64,000 nucleotides of DNA from Streptomyces corallincola (GCF_019104725.1 NZ_JAHRXF010000001.1:124001-188000); one strand, 5' to 3'; positions 1 through 8,658 are shown, counted from the first letter of the stretch. The notes: generated by a model from the letters alone, not told the origin. Made by a program: numbers and translations.

Positions 1-980
1 TCGAAGCGGTCGTGCTGCGCATGGTCTGGCCCGAGTGGCTGGCCGAGCTGGAGCGCACCCGGTACGACAACCCGCTCTTCTGCGGCATCACCTTCGAGGA
101 CTTCACGGCCGGTTACGACACCAACTCGGCCGTCCTCTTCCCGGAGACCATCGCCGTCCGCGAAGCGCCGGAACGTTTCTCCTGGGGTGGCATCTTCTGC
201 GACCGCGAGGCGGCCCGCTTCCGCCGGGTCACCGACGCCGCCGTCGGCCTGCTCGGTCTGGAACTGCCCGAGGACATCGCCGCGATGGTCCACGACCAGC
301 GCCGCTGCGAGGACGCGTTCGTGCTGTGGGACATGGTCCACGACCGCACCCACAGCCACGGCGACCTGCCGTTCGACCCGTTCATGATCAAGCAGCGCCA
401 GCCGTTCTGGATGTACGGCCTGGAGGAGCTGCGCTGCGACCTGACCGCCTTCAAGGAGGCCGTCGCGCTCCAGGCCGACGGCGTCCCGCAGGCCCGTGAC
501 GTGCAGTACGCCGTCCTGTTCGACCGGATGTTCCGCTTCCCCGTCACCGGCGACCGGGTGCGCAACTACGACGGTCTCGGCGGCCAGCTCCTCTTCGCCT
601 ACCTGCACAAGCACGACGTGGTCCGCTGGACGGACAACAAGCTCACCATCGACTGGGAGCGCGCCCCGCAGGTCACCAACCAGCTGTGCGCCGACATCGA
701 GCAGCTGTACCGCGACGGCATCGACCGCCCGAAGATCGTCCACTGGTTCGCCGGGTACGAGCTGGTCGCCACCTACCTCGCCCCGCACCCCGGCTCCAAG
801 TGGGCCAAGGGCCCCGACGCCCTCGACCTCACCCAGCCCCCGCGCAAACTGGTGGACGACGTGCTTCCGGACGAGTTTCCGCTCAGCATGTTCTACGAGG
901 CCCTGTCCAAGAAGCTGAAGAACGTGATCGCCTCCACCAAGGGCATCACGGCGGACAGTGCCGAGCGGCTCGCCGCGTGA
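1..980 (+). CDS. DUF6421 family protein (5' end cut by window edge)
   Basis: The reading frame is open from the first bases and stops with TGA at 978-980; the GTG at 12 is internal, so at least 322 residues of the C-terminal part are present. The sequence is soluble-looking, rich in aromatic and charged residues (for example WDMVHDRTHSHGDLPFDPF near residue 107), with no signal peptide or membrane segment. I recognise it as the DUF6421 family that is widespread in Streptomyces; its function is unknown. It is followed after 38 nt by an SDR gene and then a threonine-aldolase-family gene on the same strand, so the three are likely co-transcribed. Confidence 0.8.
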   Translation, partial: EAVVLRMVWPEWLAELERTRYDNPLFCGITFEDFTAGYDTNSAVLFPETIAVREAPERFSWGGIFCDREAARFRRVTDAAVGLLGLELPEDIAAMVHDQRRCEDAFVLWDMVHDRTHSHGDLPFDPFMIKQRQPFWMYGLEELRCDLTAFKEAVALQADGVPQARDVQYAVLFDRMFRFPVTGDRVRNYDGLGGQLLFAYLHKHDVVRWTDNKLTIDWERAPQVTNQLCADIEQLYRDGIDRPKIVHWFAGYELVATYLAPHPGSKWAKGPDALDLTQPPRKLVDDVLPDEFPLSMFYEALSKKLKNVIASTKGITADSAERLAA

Positions 981-1018
981 GCGACCGCGTCCAGCAGGCA
1001 GCACCAGAGGGGAAGAAC

Positions 1019-1765
1019 ATGGGGAACGGGTCTCTCACCGGAGCGGTGATCGCGGTGGCCGGTGCGGGCGGTCCCGCCGGACAGGCGACGCTGGTCAGGC
1101 TGGCCGAGGCGGGCGCGGTCGTGGTCGGCGCCGACAACAGCGCCGAGCGGCTGGCCGAGGCGGTGGACGCGGCGCGCTACGCCCGCGGCGGCGCCACCGT
1201 CACCGGTGAGACGGTCGATCTGCTCGACCTGGACTCCGCCCGGCAGTGGGCGGCGCGCATCGAGAAGGAGCACGGCCGGATCGACGGCCTGGTCCACCTC
1301 GTCGGCGGCTGGCGCGGCAGCTCCGGCTTCGCCGAGACCGACCTCGCCGACTGGGACCTGCTGGAGAAGCTGCTGATCCGCACGGTGCAGCACACCTCGC
1401 TGGCCTTCTTCGACGCCCTCCAGCGCAGTGACCGGGGCCGTTACGTCCTCACCAGCGCCGCCGGTGCCCAGAAGCCGACGGCCGGGAACGCCGCGTACTC
1501 CGCCGCCAAGGCCGCCGCCGAGTCCTGGACGCTGGCGATGGCCGACGGCTTCCGCAAGGCGGGGGGCGAGGACGGACCGCGCTCGGCGGCTGCGATCCTG
1601 GTGGTGAAGGCACTGGTGCACGACGCGATGCGCGCCGAACGCCCCAACGCGAAGTTCGCGGGCTTCACCGACGTCAAGGACCTGGCCGAGGCCATCGAGG
1701 GCGTCTGGCAGCGGCCCGCCGCCGAAGTGAACGGAAACCGTCTGTGGCTGACCGAGAAGCCGTGA
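1019..1765 (+). CDS. SDR family NAD(P)-dependent oxidoreductase
   Basis: 248 aa, start ATG at 1019 preceded by a GGGGAAG ribosome-binding site. It has a Rossmann glycine motif AGAGGPAG at residues 14-21, a catalytic-type serine near 146 (LTSAAGA), and the YxxxK pair at Tyr160/Lys164 (AYSAAKAAAE), so it should be a catalytically competent short-chain dehydrogenase/reductase. The glycine motif (GAGGPAG) departs slightly from the classical TGxxxGxG. Substrate cannot be read from the sequence. Its TGA overlaps the GTG start of the downstream threonine-aldolase-family gene, indicating translational coupling. Confidence 0.85.
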   Translation: MGNGSLTGAVIAVAGAGGPAGQATLVRLAEAGAVVVGADNSAERLAEAVDAARYARGGATVTGETVDLLDLDSARQWAARIEKEHGRIDGLVHLVGGWRGSSGFAETDLADWDLLEKLLIRTVQHTSLAFFDALQRSDRGRYVLTSAAGAQKPTAGNAAYSAAKAAAESWTLAMADGFRKAGGEDGPRSAAAILVVKALVHDAMRAERPNAKFAGFTDVKDLAEAIEGVWQRPAAEVNGNRLWLTEKP

Positions 1766-2832
1766 ACCCACCCAGGACCGACGCGCGTCGCCACCACGAC
1801 CCGGACGTCCGCGGTTTCGCCAGCGACAACTACGCCGGGGCCCACCCCGAGGTGCTGGCCGCCCTGGCCCTCGCCAACGGCGGCCACCAGGTGGCGTACG
1901 GGGAGGACGACTACACCGCGAACCTCCAGCGGATCGTGCGCGGTCACTTCGGTGCATCCGCCGAGGCGTTCCCCGTCTTCAACGGCACCGGTGCCAACGT
2001 CGTCGCCCTCCAGGCGGTCACCGACCGCTGGGGAGCGGTGATCACGGCGGAGAGCGCCCACATCAACGTGGACGAGGGCGGCGCCCCGGAACGCATGGGC
2101 GGCCTCAAGCTGCTCACCGTGCCCACCCCGGACGGCAAGCTCACCCCCGAGCTGATCGACCGGCAGGCGTACGGCTGGGACGACGAGCACCGCGCCATGC
2201 CGCAGGTCGTCTCGATCACCCAGAGCACCGAACTCGGCACCCTCTACACGCCGGACGAGATCCGCGCGATCTGCGACCACGCCCACGCGCACGGCATGAA
2301 GGTGCACCTGGACGGGTCCCGGATAGCCAACGCCGCGGCCTCCCTGGACGTGCCGATGCGCACGTTCACCAACGCCGTCGGCGTGGACATCCTGTCGCTG
2401 GGCGGCACGAAGAACGGCGCGGTGTTCGGTGAGGCCGTGGTCGTGCTGAACCCGGACGCGGTCAGCCACATGAGGCATCTGCGCAAGCTGTCCATGCAGC
2501 TCGCCTCCAAGATGCGCTTCGTCTCGGTGCAGTTGGAGGCGCTGCTCGCCAAGGACCTGTGGCTGCGCAACGCCCGGCACGCCAACGAGATGGCCCAGCG
2601 GCTCGCGGAGGGCGTCCGCGCGGTGCACGGGGTGGAGATCCTCTACCCCGTGCAGGCCAACGGTGTGTTCGCCCGGCTCCCGCACGAGGTGAGCGTGCGG
2701 CTGCAGAAGCGGTTCCGCTTCTACTTCTGGGACGAGAACGCCGGTGTCGTGCGCTGGATGTGCGCCTTCGACACCACCGAGGAGGACGTGGACCTCTTTG
2801 TCGCCGCGCTCAAGGAGGAGATGGCCCGCTGA
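1762..2832 (+). CDS. Threonine aldolase / beta-eliminating lyase family PLP enzyme
   Basis: 356 aa from GTG 1762, which overlaps the SDR stop codon (GTGA); an in-frame GTG at 1744 is also possible but lies inside the SDR gene. The fold-type I PLP features of low-specificity L-threonine aldolases are visible: the early SDNYAGAHP motif (residues about 20-28), a conserved HLDGSRIANAA segment, and the Schiff-base lysine in GGTKNG (Lys217). The family cleaves L-threonine or allo-threonine to glycine and acetaldehyde; related members are beta-eliminating lyases, so the true substrate is open. It ends at a 16-bp hairpin terminator shared with the convergent acyltransferase gene. Confidence 0.85.
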   Translation: MNPPRTDARRHHDPDVRGFASDNYAGAHPEVLAALALANGGHQVAYGEDDYTANLQRIVRGHFGASAEAFPVFNGTGANVVALQAVTDRWGAVITAESAHINVDEGGAPERMGGLKLLTVPTPDGKLTPELIDRQAYGWDDEHRAMPQVVSITQSTELGTLYTPDEIRAICDHAHAHGMKVHLDGSRIANAAASLDVPMRTFTNAVGVDILSLGGTKNGAVFGEAVVVLNPDAVSHMRHLRKLSMQLASKMRFVSVQLEALLAKDLWLRNARHANEMAQRLAEGVRAVHGVEILYPVQANGVFARLPHEVSVRLQKRFRFYFWDENAGVVRWMCAFDTTEEDVDLFVAALKEEMAR

Positions 2833-2844
2833 CGGCACGGCGAC

Positions 2845-2881
2845 GAGCGGCCACCCGGGGAACTCCCCCGGGTGGCCGCTC
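2845..2881. terminator. Bidirectional hairpin terminator
   Basis: A perfect 16-bp inverted repeat (2845-2860 and 2866-2881) with a 5-nt loop AACTC lies between the convergent threonine-aldolase-family gene and the acyltransferase gene. No U-tract follows, as is usual for Streptomyces. Confidence 0.85.
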
Positions 2882-2900
2882 ACTTGTGTACGGGGGGCGC

Positions 2901-3620
2901 CTACTCCGCCAGGGGTGCCGTACCGCCGAGGTGGGCCGGGAGCCACCAGGAGTCCTCGGGGTTCCTCGGCCGCGCCGGATAGGCCCGCTGGGCCGCCTCC
3001 AGCAGCTCCTGCACGCGCTCGCGCAGCCGCCGGGTGAGGGCGCCCGTGAGGTCGCCGTCCGCCGGGTCGCCGTCGGCCGCCCGCACCGGCTCGCCCACCC
3101 GCAGGGTGATCGGGGTGTGGCTGCGGCGGAAGTTGCGCGGATGGCCCTTCGTCCACAGCCGCTGCGTGCCCCACAGCGCCATCGGCACCAGCGGCACACC
3201 CGCCTCCTGCGCGAGCCTGGCCGCACCGGACTTGAAGGTCTTCAACGTGAACGAGGGCGAGATCGTGGCCTCGGGGAACACCCCGACGACCTCCCCGGAG
3301 CGCAGCGAGTCCAGCGCGTGCGCGTACGCCTCGTCACCCTGCCCGCGGTCCACCGGGATGTGCTTCATCGCGCGCATCAGCGGCCCGGACACCTTGTGCC
3401 GGAAGACCGACTCCTTGGCCATGAACCGCACCAGACGCTTCTGCGGCAGGGCCGCCAGCCCGTTGAAGATGAAGTCCAGATAGCTGATGTGATTGCTCAC
3501 CAGCACGGCGCCGCCCGTCCGCGGGATGTTCTCCGCGCCCTGGCAGTCGATCTTCAGGTCCCAGACCTTGAACATCGTCTTGGCGAATCCGATGACGGGG
3601 CGGTAGACCAACTCGGCCAT
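2901..3620 (-). CDS. 1-acyl-sn-glycerol-3-phosphate acyltransferase family protein (PlsC-like)
   Basis: 239 aa from ATG at 3620; an upstream in-frame extension to 3746 is rejected because it is low-complexity and the family starts near MAELVYRP. It contains the acyltransferase motif HX4D (NHISYLD, His44/Asp49), the FPE motif at residues 113-115 (FPEATIS rather than the usual FPEGTRS), and a PMALWGT segment. It should transfer an acyl group from acyl-CoA or acyl-ACP to lysophosphatidate or a related lysolipid at the inner face of the membrane. No strong ribosome-binding site is seen. An operator-like inverted repeat lies about 60 bp upstream. Confidence 0.85.
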   Translation of the reverse strand: MAELVYRPVIGFAKTMFKVWDLKIDCQGAENIPRTGGAVLVSNHISYLDFIFNGLAALPQKRLVRFMAKESVFRHKVSGPLMRAMKHIPVDRGQGDEAYAHALDSLRSGEVVGVFPEATISPSFTLKTFKSGAARLAQEAGVPLVPMALWGTQRLWTKGHPRNFRRSHTPITLRVGEPVRAADGDPADGDLTGALTRRLRERVQELLEAAQRAYPARPRNPEDSWWLPAHLGGTAPLAE

Positions 3621-3680
3621 GTTCGGGGAGGGGCCCTTTCTGCTCTGCTCGGGAAAGGGGCTCCCGGCGGGTGGAGGCGG

Positions 3681-3704
3681 GTAACTTACGCGGCCGTAGG
3701 TTAC
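3681..3704. promoter_or_regulatory. Inverted repeat in the acyltransferase/thioredoxin divergent region
   Basis: Arms GTAACTTACG (3681-3690) and CGTAGGTTAC (3695-3704) pair at 9 of 10 positions around a 4-bp spacer. Size and geometry fit a TetR-type operator, 61-84 bp upstream of the acyltransferase start. The cognate regulator is unknown. Confidence 0.5.
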
Positions 3705-3870
3705 GGCGTCCCGCAGATCGTGCCCCAAGAACGGACGGGGGACCACCTCCGGTGCCCGGCCACGGGGAGATCCTCGTCACGTGACGCGGACGCGGCGCGG
3801 GAATCTTCCCGGCCCGGCGGACGCTGTCCGGGGGTGACGACCCGAGGGCGGCCGCCGCGGGTCCGACCCC

Positions 3871-4245
3871 GTGCGCGTCGTCCGGACACCGCGCGAGCGG
3901 AGAAGCGGAGGGTGCCCGGTGCACGGGCAGGACCAGGAAATGCGGCTGCGCGCGGCCGAGTTGGGCACCGCACTGGGGGAGCGGGCCACCCTCGTCCAGT
4001 TCTCCACCGCGTTCTGCGCGCCCTGCCGGGCCACCCGGCGCGTCCTCGCGGACGTGGCCGCGCTGGTCCCCGGCGTGGCCCACGTCGAGATCGACGCCGA
4101 GGCGCACCTGGACCTCGTACGGCGGACGGAGGTGGCCCGTACCCCCACCGTGCTGGTGCTCGACGCGGAGGGACGCGTGGTGCGGCGGGCGGCGGGGCAG
4201 CCGCGCCGGGCGGACGTGATCGCGGCGCTCGGGGAGGCGATGTGA
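3871..4245 (+). CDS. Thioredoxin-fold protein
   Basis: 124 aa from GTG 3871; a later in-frame start cannot be excluded because the first 25 residues are not conserved-looking. The active site is CAPC (Cys49-Cys52) in the context FCAPCRATRRVL, a variant of the thioredoxin CGPC, followed by the cis-proline segment ARTPTVLVLD. This indicates a cytosolic thiol-disulfide oxidoreductase; no signal peptide is present. It sits ahead of a flavin reductase and the cysteine-type leader peptide, a context suggesting redox or sulfur metabolism (inference). Confidence 0.8.
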   Translation: MRVVRTPRERRSGGCPVHGQDQEMRLRAAELGTALGERATLVQFSTAFCAPCRATRRVLADVAALVPGVAHVEIDAEAHLDLVRRTEVARTPTVLVLDAEGRVVRRAAGQPRRADVIAALGEAM

Positions 4246-4397
4246 GAGGCGATCCGAGGAGCGGGCCGCGGGTCCGCGCGGGCGGTGTGCGCCCGGCGGA
4301 CGGCCGGGGCGGCACGCGCCGGGCGCGCCCGGCGGGACATCTCCCGCATGACGGAACGCCCTTGACCGCGCGTACCCCCCTTCGTCAGCCTGGCGGG

Positions 4398-4478
4398 GTG
4401 CCGATCCCACTCCTTCTCGCCGCGAGGGTCCCCGTGGACCTCGCCCGGATCGCCGACGCGCGCTGTCCGGGCCGCTGA
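4398..4478 (+). CDS. Putative 26-aa leader peptide upstream of flavin reductase
   Basis: A 26-codon ORF begins at GTG 4398 after a weak GGCGGG and ends at TGA 4476-4478. Its core VPVDLARIADARC matches the (H)VDLxR(V/I)AxxxC pattern of the actinobacterial 'putative leader peptide' family, which is found upstream of sulfur and cysteine genes and has been implicated in cysteine-responsive attenuation in mycobacteria (recollection). The terminal Cys-Pro codons could be where ribosomes stall. It ends 46 bp before the flavin reductase start, consistent with a regulatory uORF. Confidence 0.6.
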   Translation: MPIPLLLAARVPVDLARIADARCPGR

Positions 4479-4524
4479 GCACCCACGGACCCGTACGCCT
4501 GCCACCGCGGAAGAAGGACACCCC

Positions 4525-5034
4525 ATGACGGCCACACCCGACCTCGGCGCTCTCCGGACCGCCACGCCCGACCTGCTGCGTTCCACCTTCCGGCGGCACG
4601 CCGCCGGTGTCGCGGTCGTCACCGCGTCCGGCGCCGCCGGACCGGCCGGTTTCACCGCCACCTCCCTCACCTCGGTCTCCGCCGAACCCCCGCTGGTCTC
4701 CTTCGGCATCGGCACCGGCGCGTCGAGCTGGCCCGCGGTGTCCGGGGCGGAACACGTCGGCGTGCACATACTCGGCGAGCACCAGAGCGACCTGGCCGCC
4801 ACCTTCGCGCGCAGCGGGGCCGACCGGTTCGGGCGGCCGACGGCGTGGCGCGAGGGGCCGCACGGCGTCCCCGTGCTGGACGGCGTGCTGGCCTGGCTGG
4901 TGTGCCGGGTGGTGGCCCGCGTGCCCGCCGGTGATCACCGGATCGTGCTCGCGGAGGTCGTCGTCGGGGACGCGAACGGGGCCGGACAGCCCCTCCTCTA
5001 CCACCAGGGACGCTTCAACGGCCTGCGGGACTGA
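4525..5034 (+). CDS. Flavin reductase family protein
   Basis: 169 aa, ATG 4525 with a good AAGAAGGA ribosome-binding site. It shows the flavin-reductase-like FMN-binding fold: RRHAAGVAVVTA near residue 24, the GFTATSLTSVSAEPPLVSF motif, and the C-terminal LLYHQGRFNGL. Such proteins supply reduced FMN (NAD(P)H:flavin oxidoreductase activity) to partner monooxygenases. No monooxygenase gene is adjacent, so the partner is unknown. The short leader-peptide ORF just upstream suggests regulation by translation or attenuation. Confidence 0.88.
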   Translation: MTATPDLGALRTATPDLLRSTFRRHAAGVAVVTASGAAGPAGFTATSLTSVSAEPPLVSFGIGTGASSWPAVSGAEHVGVHILGEHQSDLAATFARSGADRFGRPTAWREGPHGVPVLDGVLAWLVCRVVARVPAGDHRIVLAEVVVGDANGAGQPLLYHQGRFNGLRD

Positions 5035-5093
5035 TCACCCCGCCCGCTTCGGCGGCGGAGACGAGTTCCGGTTACGCTGCGTTGCGAAGGTCA

Positions 5094-5147
5094 CAGTTCA
5101 AAGCGCTTGCTCAGCGGGCATGAACTGAGTGTACTGACGAGTAATAT
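5094..5147 (+). promoter_or_regulatory. etf promoter region with TetR-like operator over the -10
   Basis: TACTGACGAGTA (5132-5143) is a perfect inverted repeat of TACT and AGTA around 4 bp. It overlaps a candidate -10, TAATAT (5142-5147). A wider inverted repeat CAGTTCA (5094-5100) / TGAACTG (5121-5127) lies just upstream. On the opposite strand the operator reads TACTCGTCAGTA, one base different from the site upstream of the SRPBCC gene at 56584. Confidence 0.55.
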
Positions 5148-5254
5148 TTCGGCCGGAGCGCCCCGACGCCCCGGACCGGGATCGGCCGCTTCAGGCGCCT
5201 ATGCTGCCTGGCAAGAGGCAGCCCGGAAAAAGACGATGCAGTAGGAGAGCCGGC

Positions 5255-6040
5255 GTGAGCTTGAGGATCGTTGTCACTGTGAAGTACGTGCCCGACGCCA
5301 CCGGCGACCGGCACTTCGCCGATGACCTGACCGTCGATCGCGACGACGTGGACGGTCTGCTCTCCGAACTGGACGAGTACGCCGTCGAGCAGGCCCTCCA
5401 GATCTCGGAGAACGCGGACGACGCCGAGGTCACCGTTCTCACCATCGGCCCCGAGGACGCCAAGGACGCGCTGCGCAAGGCGCTGTCGATGGGCGCCGAC
5501 AAGGCCATCCACGTCGAGGACGACGACCTGCACGGCACCGACGCCATCGGCACCTCCCTGGTGCTCGCCAAGGCGATCGAGAAGGCCGGTTACGACCTCG
5601 TGATCTCCGGCATGGCCTCCACCGACGGCACGATGGGCGTCGTGCCCGCGCTGGTCGCCGAGCGCCTCGGTGTCCCGCAGGTCACCCTGCTCTCCGAGGT
5701 CTCCGTCGAGGACGGCACGGTCACGGGCCGCCGTGACGGCGACACCGCCTCCGAGCAGCTCCAGGCGCAGCTCCCGGCGGTCGTGTCGGTCACCGACCAG
5801 TCCGGAGAGGCCCGCTACCCGTCCTTCAAGGGCATCATGGCGGCCAAGAAGAAGCCGGTGGAGTCCTGGGACCTGTCCGACCTGGACATCGAGGCCGAGG
5901 AGGTCGGCCTGGACGGTGCCTGGACCAAGGTCGAGGACGCCACCCAGCGCCCCGCCCGCACGGCAGGCACCATCGTCAAGGACGAGGGCGAGGGCGGCAA
6001 GCAGCTCGCCGAGTTCCTCGCGGGCCAGAAGTTCATCTAG
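5255..6040 (+). CDS. etfB: Electron transfer flavoprotein subunit beta
   Basis: 261 aa from GTG 5255, preceded by AGGAGA; the upstream in-frame ATG-like extension lacks a ribosome-binding site. The N-terminus MSLRIVVTVKYVPDATG and the segments KAIHVEDDDLHGTDAIGTS and GTMGVVPALVAERLGVPQVT are diagnostic of EtfB, which binds AMP and pairs with EtfA to carry electrons from acyl-CoA and other dehydrogenases to ETF:quinone oxidoreductase. Length is normal for the family. It forms an operon with etfA, with a 99-bp gap that contains a hairpin-forming repeat. The promoter operator suggests lipid-linked control (inference). Confidence 0.95.
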   Translation: MSLRIVVTVKYVPDATGDRHFADDLTVDRDDVDGLLSELDEYAVEQALQISENADDAEVTVLTIGPEDAKDALRKALSMGADKAIHVEDDDLHGTDAIGTSLVLAKAIEKAGYDLVISGMASTDGTMGVVPALVAERLGVPQVTLLSEVSVEDGTVTGRRDGDTASEQLQAQLPAVVSVTDQSGEARYPSFKGIMAAKKKPVESWDLSDLDIEAEEVGLDGAWTKVEDATQRPARTAGTIVKDEGEGGKQLAEFLAGQKFI

Positions 6041-6088
6041 GGCGCGTTTCGAAAGTCCCGTCTGCCCGGCGCCACTTTCGAAACACCC
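6041..6088. repeat. Palindromic repeat in the etfB-etfA gap, related to a second copy at 36.9 kb
   Basis: The 11-bp arms GTTTCGAAAGT (6046-6056) and ACTTTCGAAAC (6074-6084) are perfectly complementary across 17 nt. The stretch 6048-6070 is identical over 23 nt, in reverse complement, to 36880-36902. Both copies begin within about 15 nt of a TAG stop in the same orientation relative to the gene. This looks like a REP-type dispersed element or an mRNA-processing hairpin. Confidence 0.7.
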
Positions 6089-6139
6089 CCTGGCCCCCGC
6101 CGCCCGCCCCTCAACTTCGTTTAGCAGGAGAGCATTCGC

Positions 6140-7102
6140 ATGGCTGAAGTCCTCGTCTACGTCGATCACCTCGACGGTGCCGTCCGCAAGCCCACCCTGG
6201 AGCTCCTGACCCTGGCCCGCCGCATCGGCGAGCCCGTCGCCGTGGCGCTCGGCAACGGCGCCGCCGACACCGCCGCCACCCTCGCCGAGCACGGCGCGGT
6301 GAAGGTCCTCACCCACGACGCCGCCGAGTACGCCGACTACCTCGTCGTACCCAAGGTGGACGCCCTCCAGGCCGCCCACGAAGCCGTCTCCCCGGCCGCC
6401 GTACTCGTCCCGTCCTCCGCCGAGGGCAAGGAGATCGCCGCCCGCCTGGCGCTCCGCATCGGTTCCGGCATCATCACCGACGCCGTGGACCTGGAGGCCG
6501 GTGCCGAGGGCCCGGTGGCCACCCAGTCGGTGTTCGCCGCGTCCTTCACCACCAAGTCCCGCGTCGCCAAGGGCACCCCGGTCATCACGGTCAAGCCGAA
6601 CTCGGCCGCCGTGGAGGCCGCCCCCGCCGCCGGTGCGGTCGAGGCCCTCTCCGTGACCTTCTCCGCGCAGGCCACCGGCACCAAGGTCACCAGCCGCACC
6701 CCGCGCGAGTCCACCGGCCGCCCGGAGCTGACCGAGGCCGCGATCGTGGTCTCCGGCGGCCGTGGCGTCAACGGCTCCGAGAACTTCTCGGTCATCGAGG
6801 CCCTCGCCGACCAGCTCGGCGCGGCCGTCGGCGCCTCCCGCGCCGCCGTGGACGCCGGGTGGTACCCGCACACCAACCAGGTCGGCCAGACCGGCAAGTC
6901 CGTCTCGCCGCAGCTCTACATCGCCAACGGCATCTCCGGCGCCATCCAGCACCGGGCCGGTATGCAGACCTCGAAGACCATCGTGGCCGTCAACAAGGAC
7001 GCCGAGGCCCCGATCTTCGACCTGGTCGATTACGGCGTGGTCGGTGACCTCTTCGAGGTCGTCCCGCAGCTCACCGAGGAGATCAAGACCCGCAAGGGCT
7101 GA
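6140..7102 (+). CDS. etfA: Electron transfer flavoprotein subunit alpha
   Basis: 320 aa, ATG 6140 after GCAGGAGAG. The C-terminal FAD-binding domain is intact: SGGRGVNG near residue 208, [14 protein letters not shown], and the signature [17 protein letters not shown]. With EtfB it forms the soluble FAD-containing heterodimer that takes electrons from flavoprotein dehydrogenases. Length matches bacterial EtfA. It is the last gene of the etf operon, followed by a 12-bp stem hairpin at 7174-7212. Confidence 0.96.
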   Translation: MAEVLVYVDHLDGAVRKPTLELLTLARRIGEPVAVALGNGAADTAATLAEHGAVKVLTHDAAEYADYLVVPKVDALQAAHEAVSPAAVLVPSSAEGKEIAARLALRIGSGIITDAVDLEAGAEGPVATQSVFAASFTTKSRVAKGTPVITVKPNSAAVEAAPAAGAVEALSVTFSAQATGTKVTSRTPRESTGRPELTEAAIVVSGGRGVNGSENFSVIEALADQLGAAVGASRAAVDAGWYPHTNQVGQTGKSVSPQLYIANGISGAIQHRAGMQTSKTIVAVNKDAEAPIFDLVDYGVVGDLFEVVPQLTEEIKTRKG

Positions 7103-7173
7103 CCTCCGCCGGGACCCGGACCCGCGAGGGCCGGTCCCCCCACCGCCGGGCGCGTCCCGGCGGCCGATCCGGG

Positions 7174-7212
7174 CCGAGGCCCCCGCGACCGCGCAGGTCA
7201 CGGGGGCCTCGG
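7174..7212 (+). terminator. Hairpin terminator of the etf operon
   Basis: A perfect 12-bp stem (7174-7185 and 7201-7212, CCGAGGCCCCCG and its complement) with a 15-nt loop lies 72 bp after etfA and upstream of the promoter at 7280. Confidence 0.8.
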
Positions 7213-7279
7213 TGCATCCTGGAGAGCGCGTAGGCCCCGGCCGGGCTCGGCGTGGCACCCCGCCTCCGGAGGAGAGGTG

Positions 7280-7327
7280 TTGACCTCCCGGAAGCGGGCC
7301 GGATAGCGTCATTCAACGGATTGTTGA
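7280..7327 (+). promoter_or_regulatory. Promoter and operator of the DUF6986 gene
   Basis: TTGACC (7280-7285), an 18-bp spacer and TAGCGT (7304-7309) give one of the best vegetative promoters in the window. The predicted start of transcription near 7316 falls inside the inverted repeat TCAAC (7313-7317) / GTTGA (7323-7327), so a repressor bound there would block transcription. An IclR/AllR-type regulator is a guess from the possible metabolic role. Confidence 0.65.
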
Positions 7328-7359
7328 TTCCGTACGGCGGGACATCTGGAGGGCGCGGG

Positions 7360-8658
7360 ATGGGCCAGCAGGAGAAGGCCGCGACGAGTCTCGCGGGTTC
7401 CGTGAGCGAGGAGATCGGCGCCCTGCTCGCACCGGTGGACGCCGAACTGGAGCGCCGCTATCCCGGCGACCCCGGCACCCGGCAGCCCGTGCACACCGTT
7501 TACGTCCCCGCCGACACCTTCACCGCCGACACCGCCCGCGCCTGGGGCGACCGCGCTCTCGCCGCCCTCGACGAACACGCCCCGGACGCCGCCTCGTTCG
7601 CCGCCGTCCTCGGCCTCCCCGACGCCCTCGCCGGGCCGGTCCACGACCGCGTCCGCGCCAAGCTGGAACGCGAGCCCGTGGAGGACCTGCGCATCGACTT
7701 CGAGGACGGCTACGGCGTCCGCCCCGACGCCGAGGAGGACGAACACGCCGTCCGCGCCGCCCACTTGATCGCCCGCGCACACACCGACGGGACCGCCACC
7801 CCGTACGCCGGAATCCGCGTGAAGTGCATGGAGGCCGCCGTCCGCGACCGGGCCATCCGCACCCTGGACATCTTCCTCACCGGCCTCATGGCGGCGGGCG
7901 GTCTGCCCGGCGGACTCCTCCTCACCCTGCCCAAGGTCACCTACGCCGAACAGGTCACCGCCTTCGCCCGGCTGCTCGACGCCTTTGAGAGGGCCCACGC
8001 GCTCCCCGCCGGACGCCTCGGCTTCGAGATCCAGATCGAGACCAGCCAGGCGGTGCTGGCCGCCGACGGCACCGCCACCGTCGCCCGCATGATCCAGGCC
8101 GCCGAGGGCCGTGCCACCGGTCTGCACTACGGCACCTTCGACTACAGCGCCTGCCTCGGTGTCTCCGCCGCCCACCAGGCGAGCGACCACCCCGTCGCCG
8201 ACCACGCCAAGGCCGTCATGCAGGTCGCCGCGGCGGGCACCGGCGTCCGGGTCTGCGACGGCTCCACCAACGTCCTGCCCGTCGGCCCCACGCCCCGGGT
8301 CCACGACGCGTGGCGGCTGCACCACCGCCTCACCCGGCGCGCCCTCGCCCGCGCCTACTACCAGGGCTGGGACATGCACCCCGGCCACCTCCCGACCCGC
8401 TACGCCGCCGTCTTCGCCTTCTACCGCGAGGGCTTCGAGCAGGCCGCCGGACGGCTCGCCCGCTACGCCCACCGCACCGAAGGCGACGTGATGGACGAGC
8501 CCGCCACCGCCAGGGCCCTCAGCGGCTACCTCCTGCGCGGCCTCGACTGCGGCGCCCTCGACACCGCCGAGGTCGCCCGGCTCAGCGGCATGACCCGGTC
8601 CGACCTGGAGAGCCACGCGGCACCCCGGCCCGGAGATCTCACCGCGTCGGCGCGGTGA
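7360..8658 (+). CDS. DUF6986 family aldolase / CoA-ester-lyase-like enzyme
   Basis: 432 aa, ATG 7360 with GGAGG 8 nt upstream; a longer frame to 7252 runs through the promoter and is rejected. The core resembles the HpcH/HpaI aldolase and citrate-lyase-beta TIM barrel: RIDFEDGYG near residue 110 carries the acidic metal-ligand segment, and GFEIQIETSQAVL resembles the second one. Streptomyces members are annotated as aldolase, 'phosphoenolpyruvate kinase' or DUF6986; the reaction is unproven. The gene is monocistronic and its end lies 12 bp from the convergent gene. Confidence 0.75.
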   Translation: MGQQEKAATSLAGSVSEEIGALLAPVDAELERRYPGDPGTRQPVHTVYVPADTFTADTARAWGDRALAALDEHAPDAASFAAVLGLPDALAGPVHDRVRAKLEREPVEDLRIDFEDGYGVRPDAEEDEHAVRAAHLIARAHTDGTATPYAGIRVKCMEAAVRDRAIRTLDIFLTGLMAAGGLPGGLLLTLPKVTYAEQVTAFARLLDAFERAHALPAGRLGFEIQIETSQAVLAADGTATVARMIQAAEGRATGLHYGTFDYSACLGVSAAHQASDHPVADHAKAVMQVAAAGTGVRVCDGSTNVLPVGPTPRVHDAWRLHHRLTRRALARAYYQGWDMHPGHLPTRYAAVFAFYREGFEQAAGRLARYAHRTEGDVMDEPATARALSGYLLRGLDCGALDTAEVARLSGMTRSDLESHAAPRPGDLTASAR

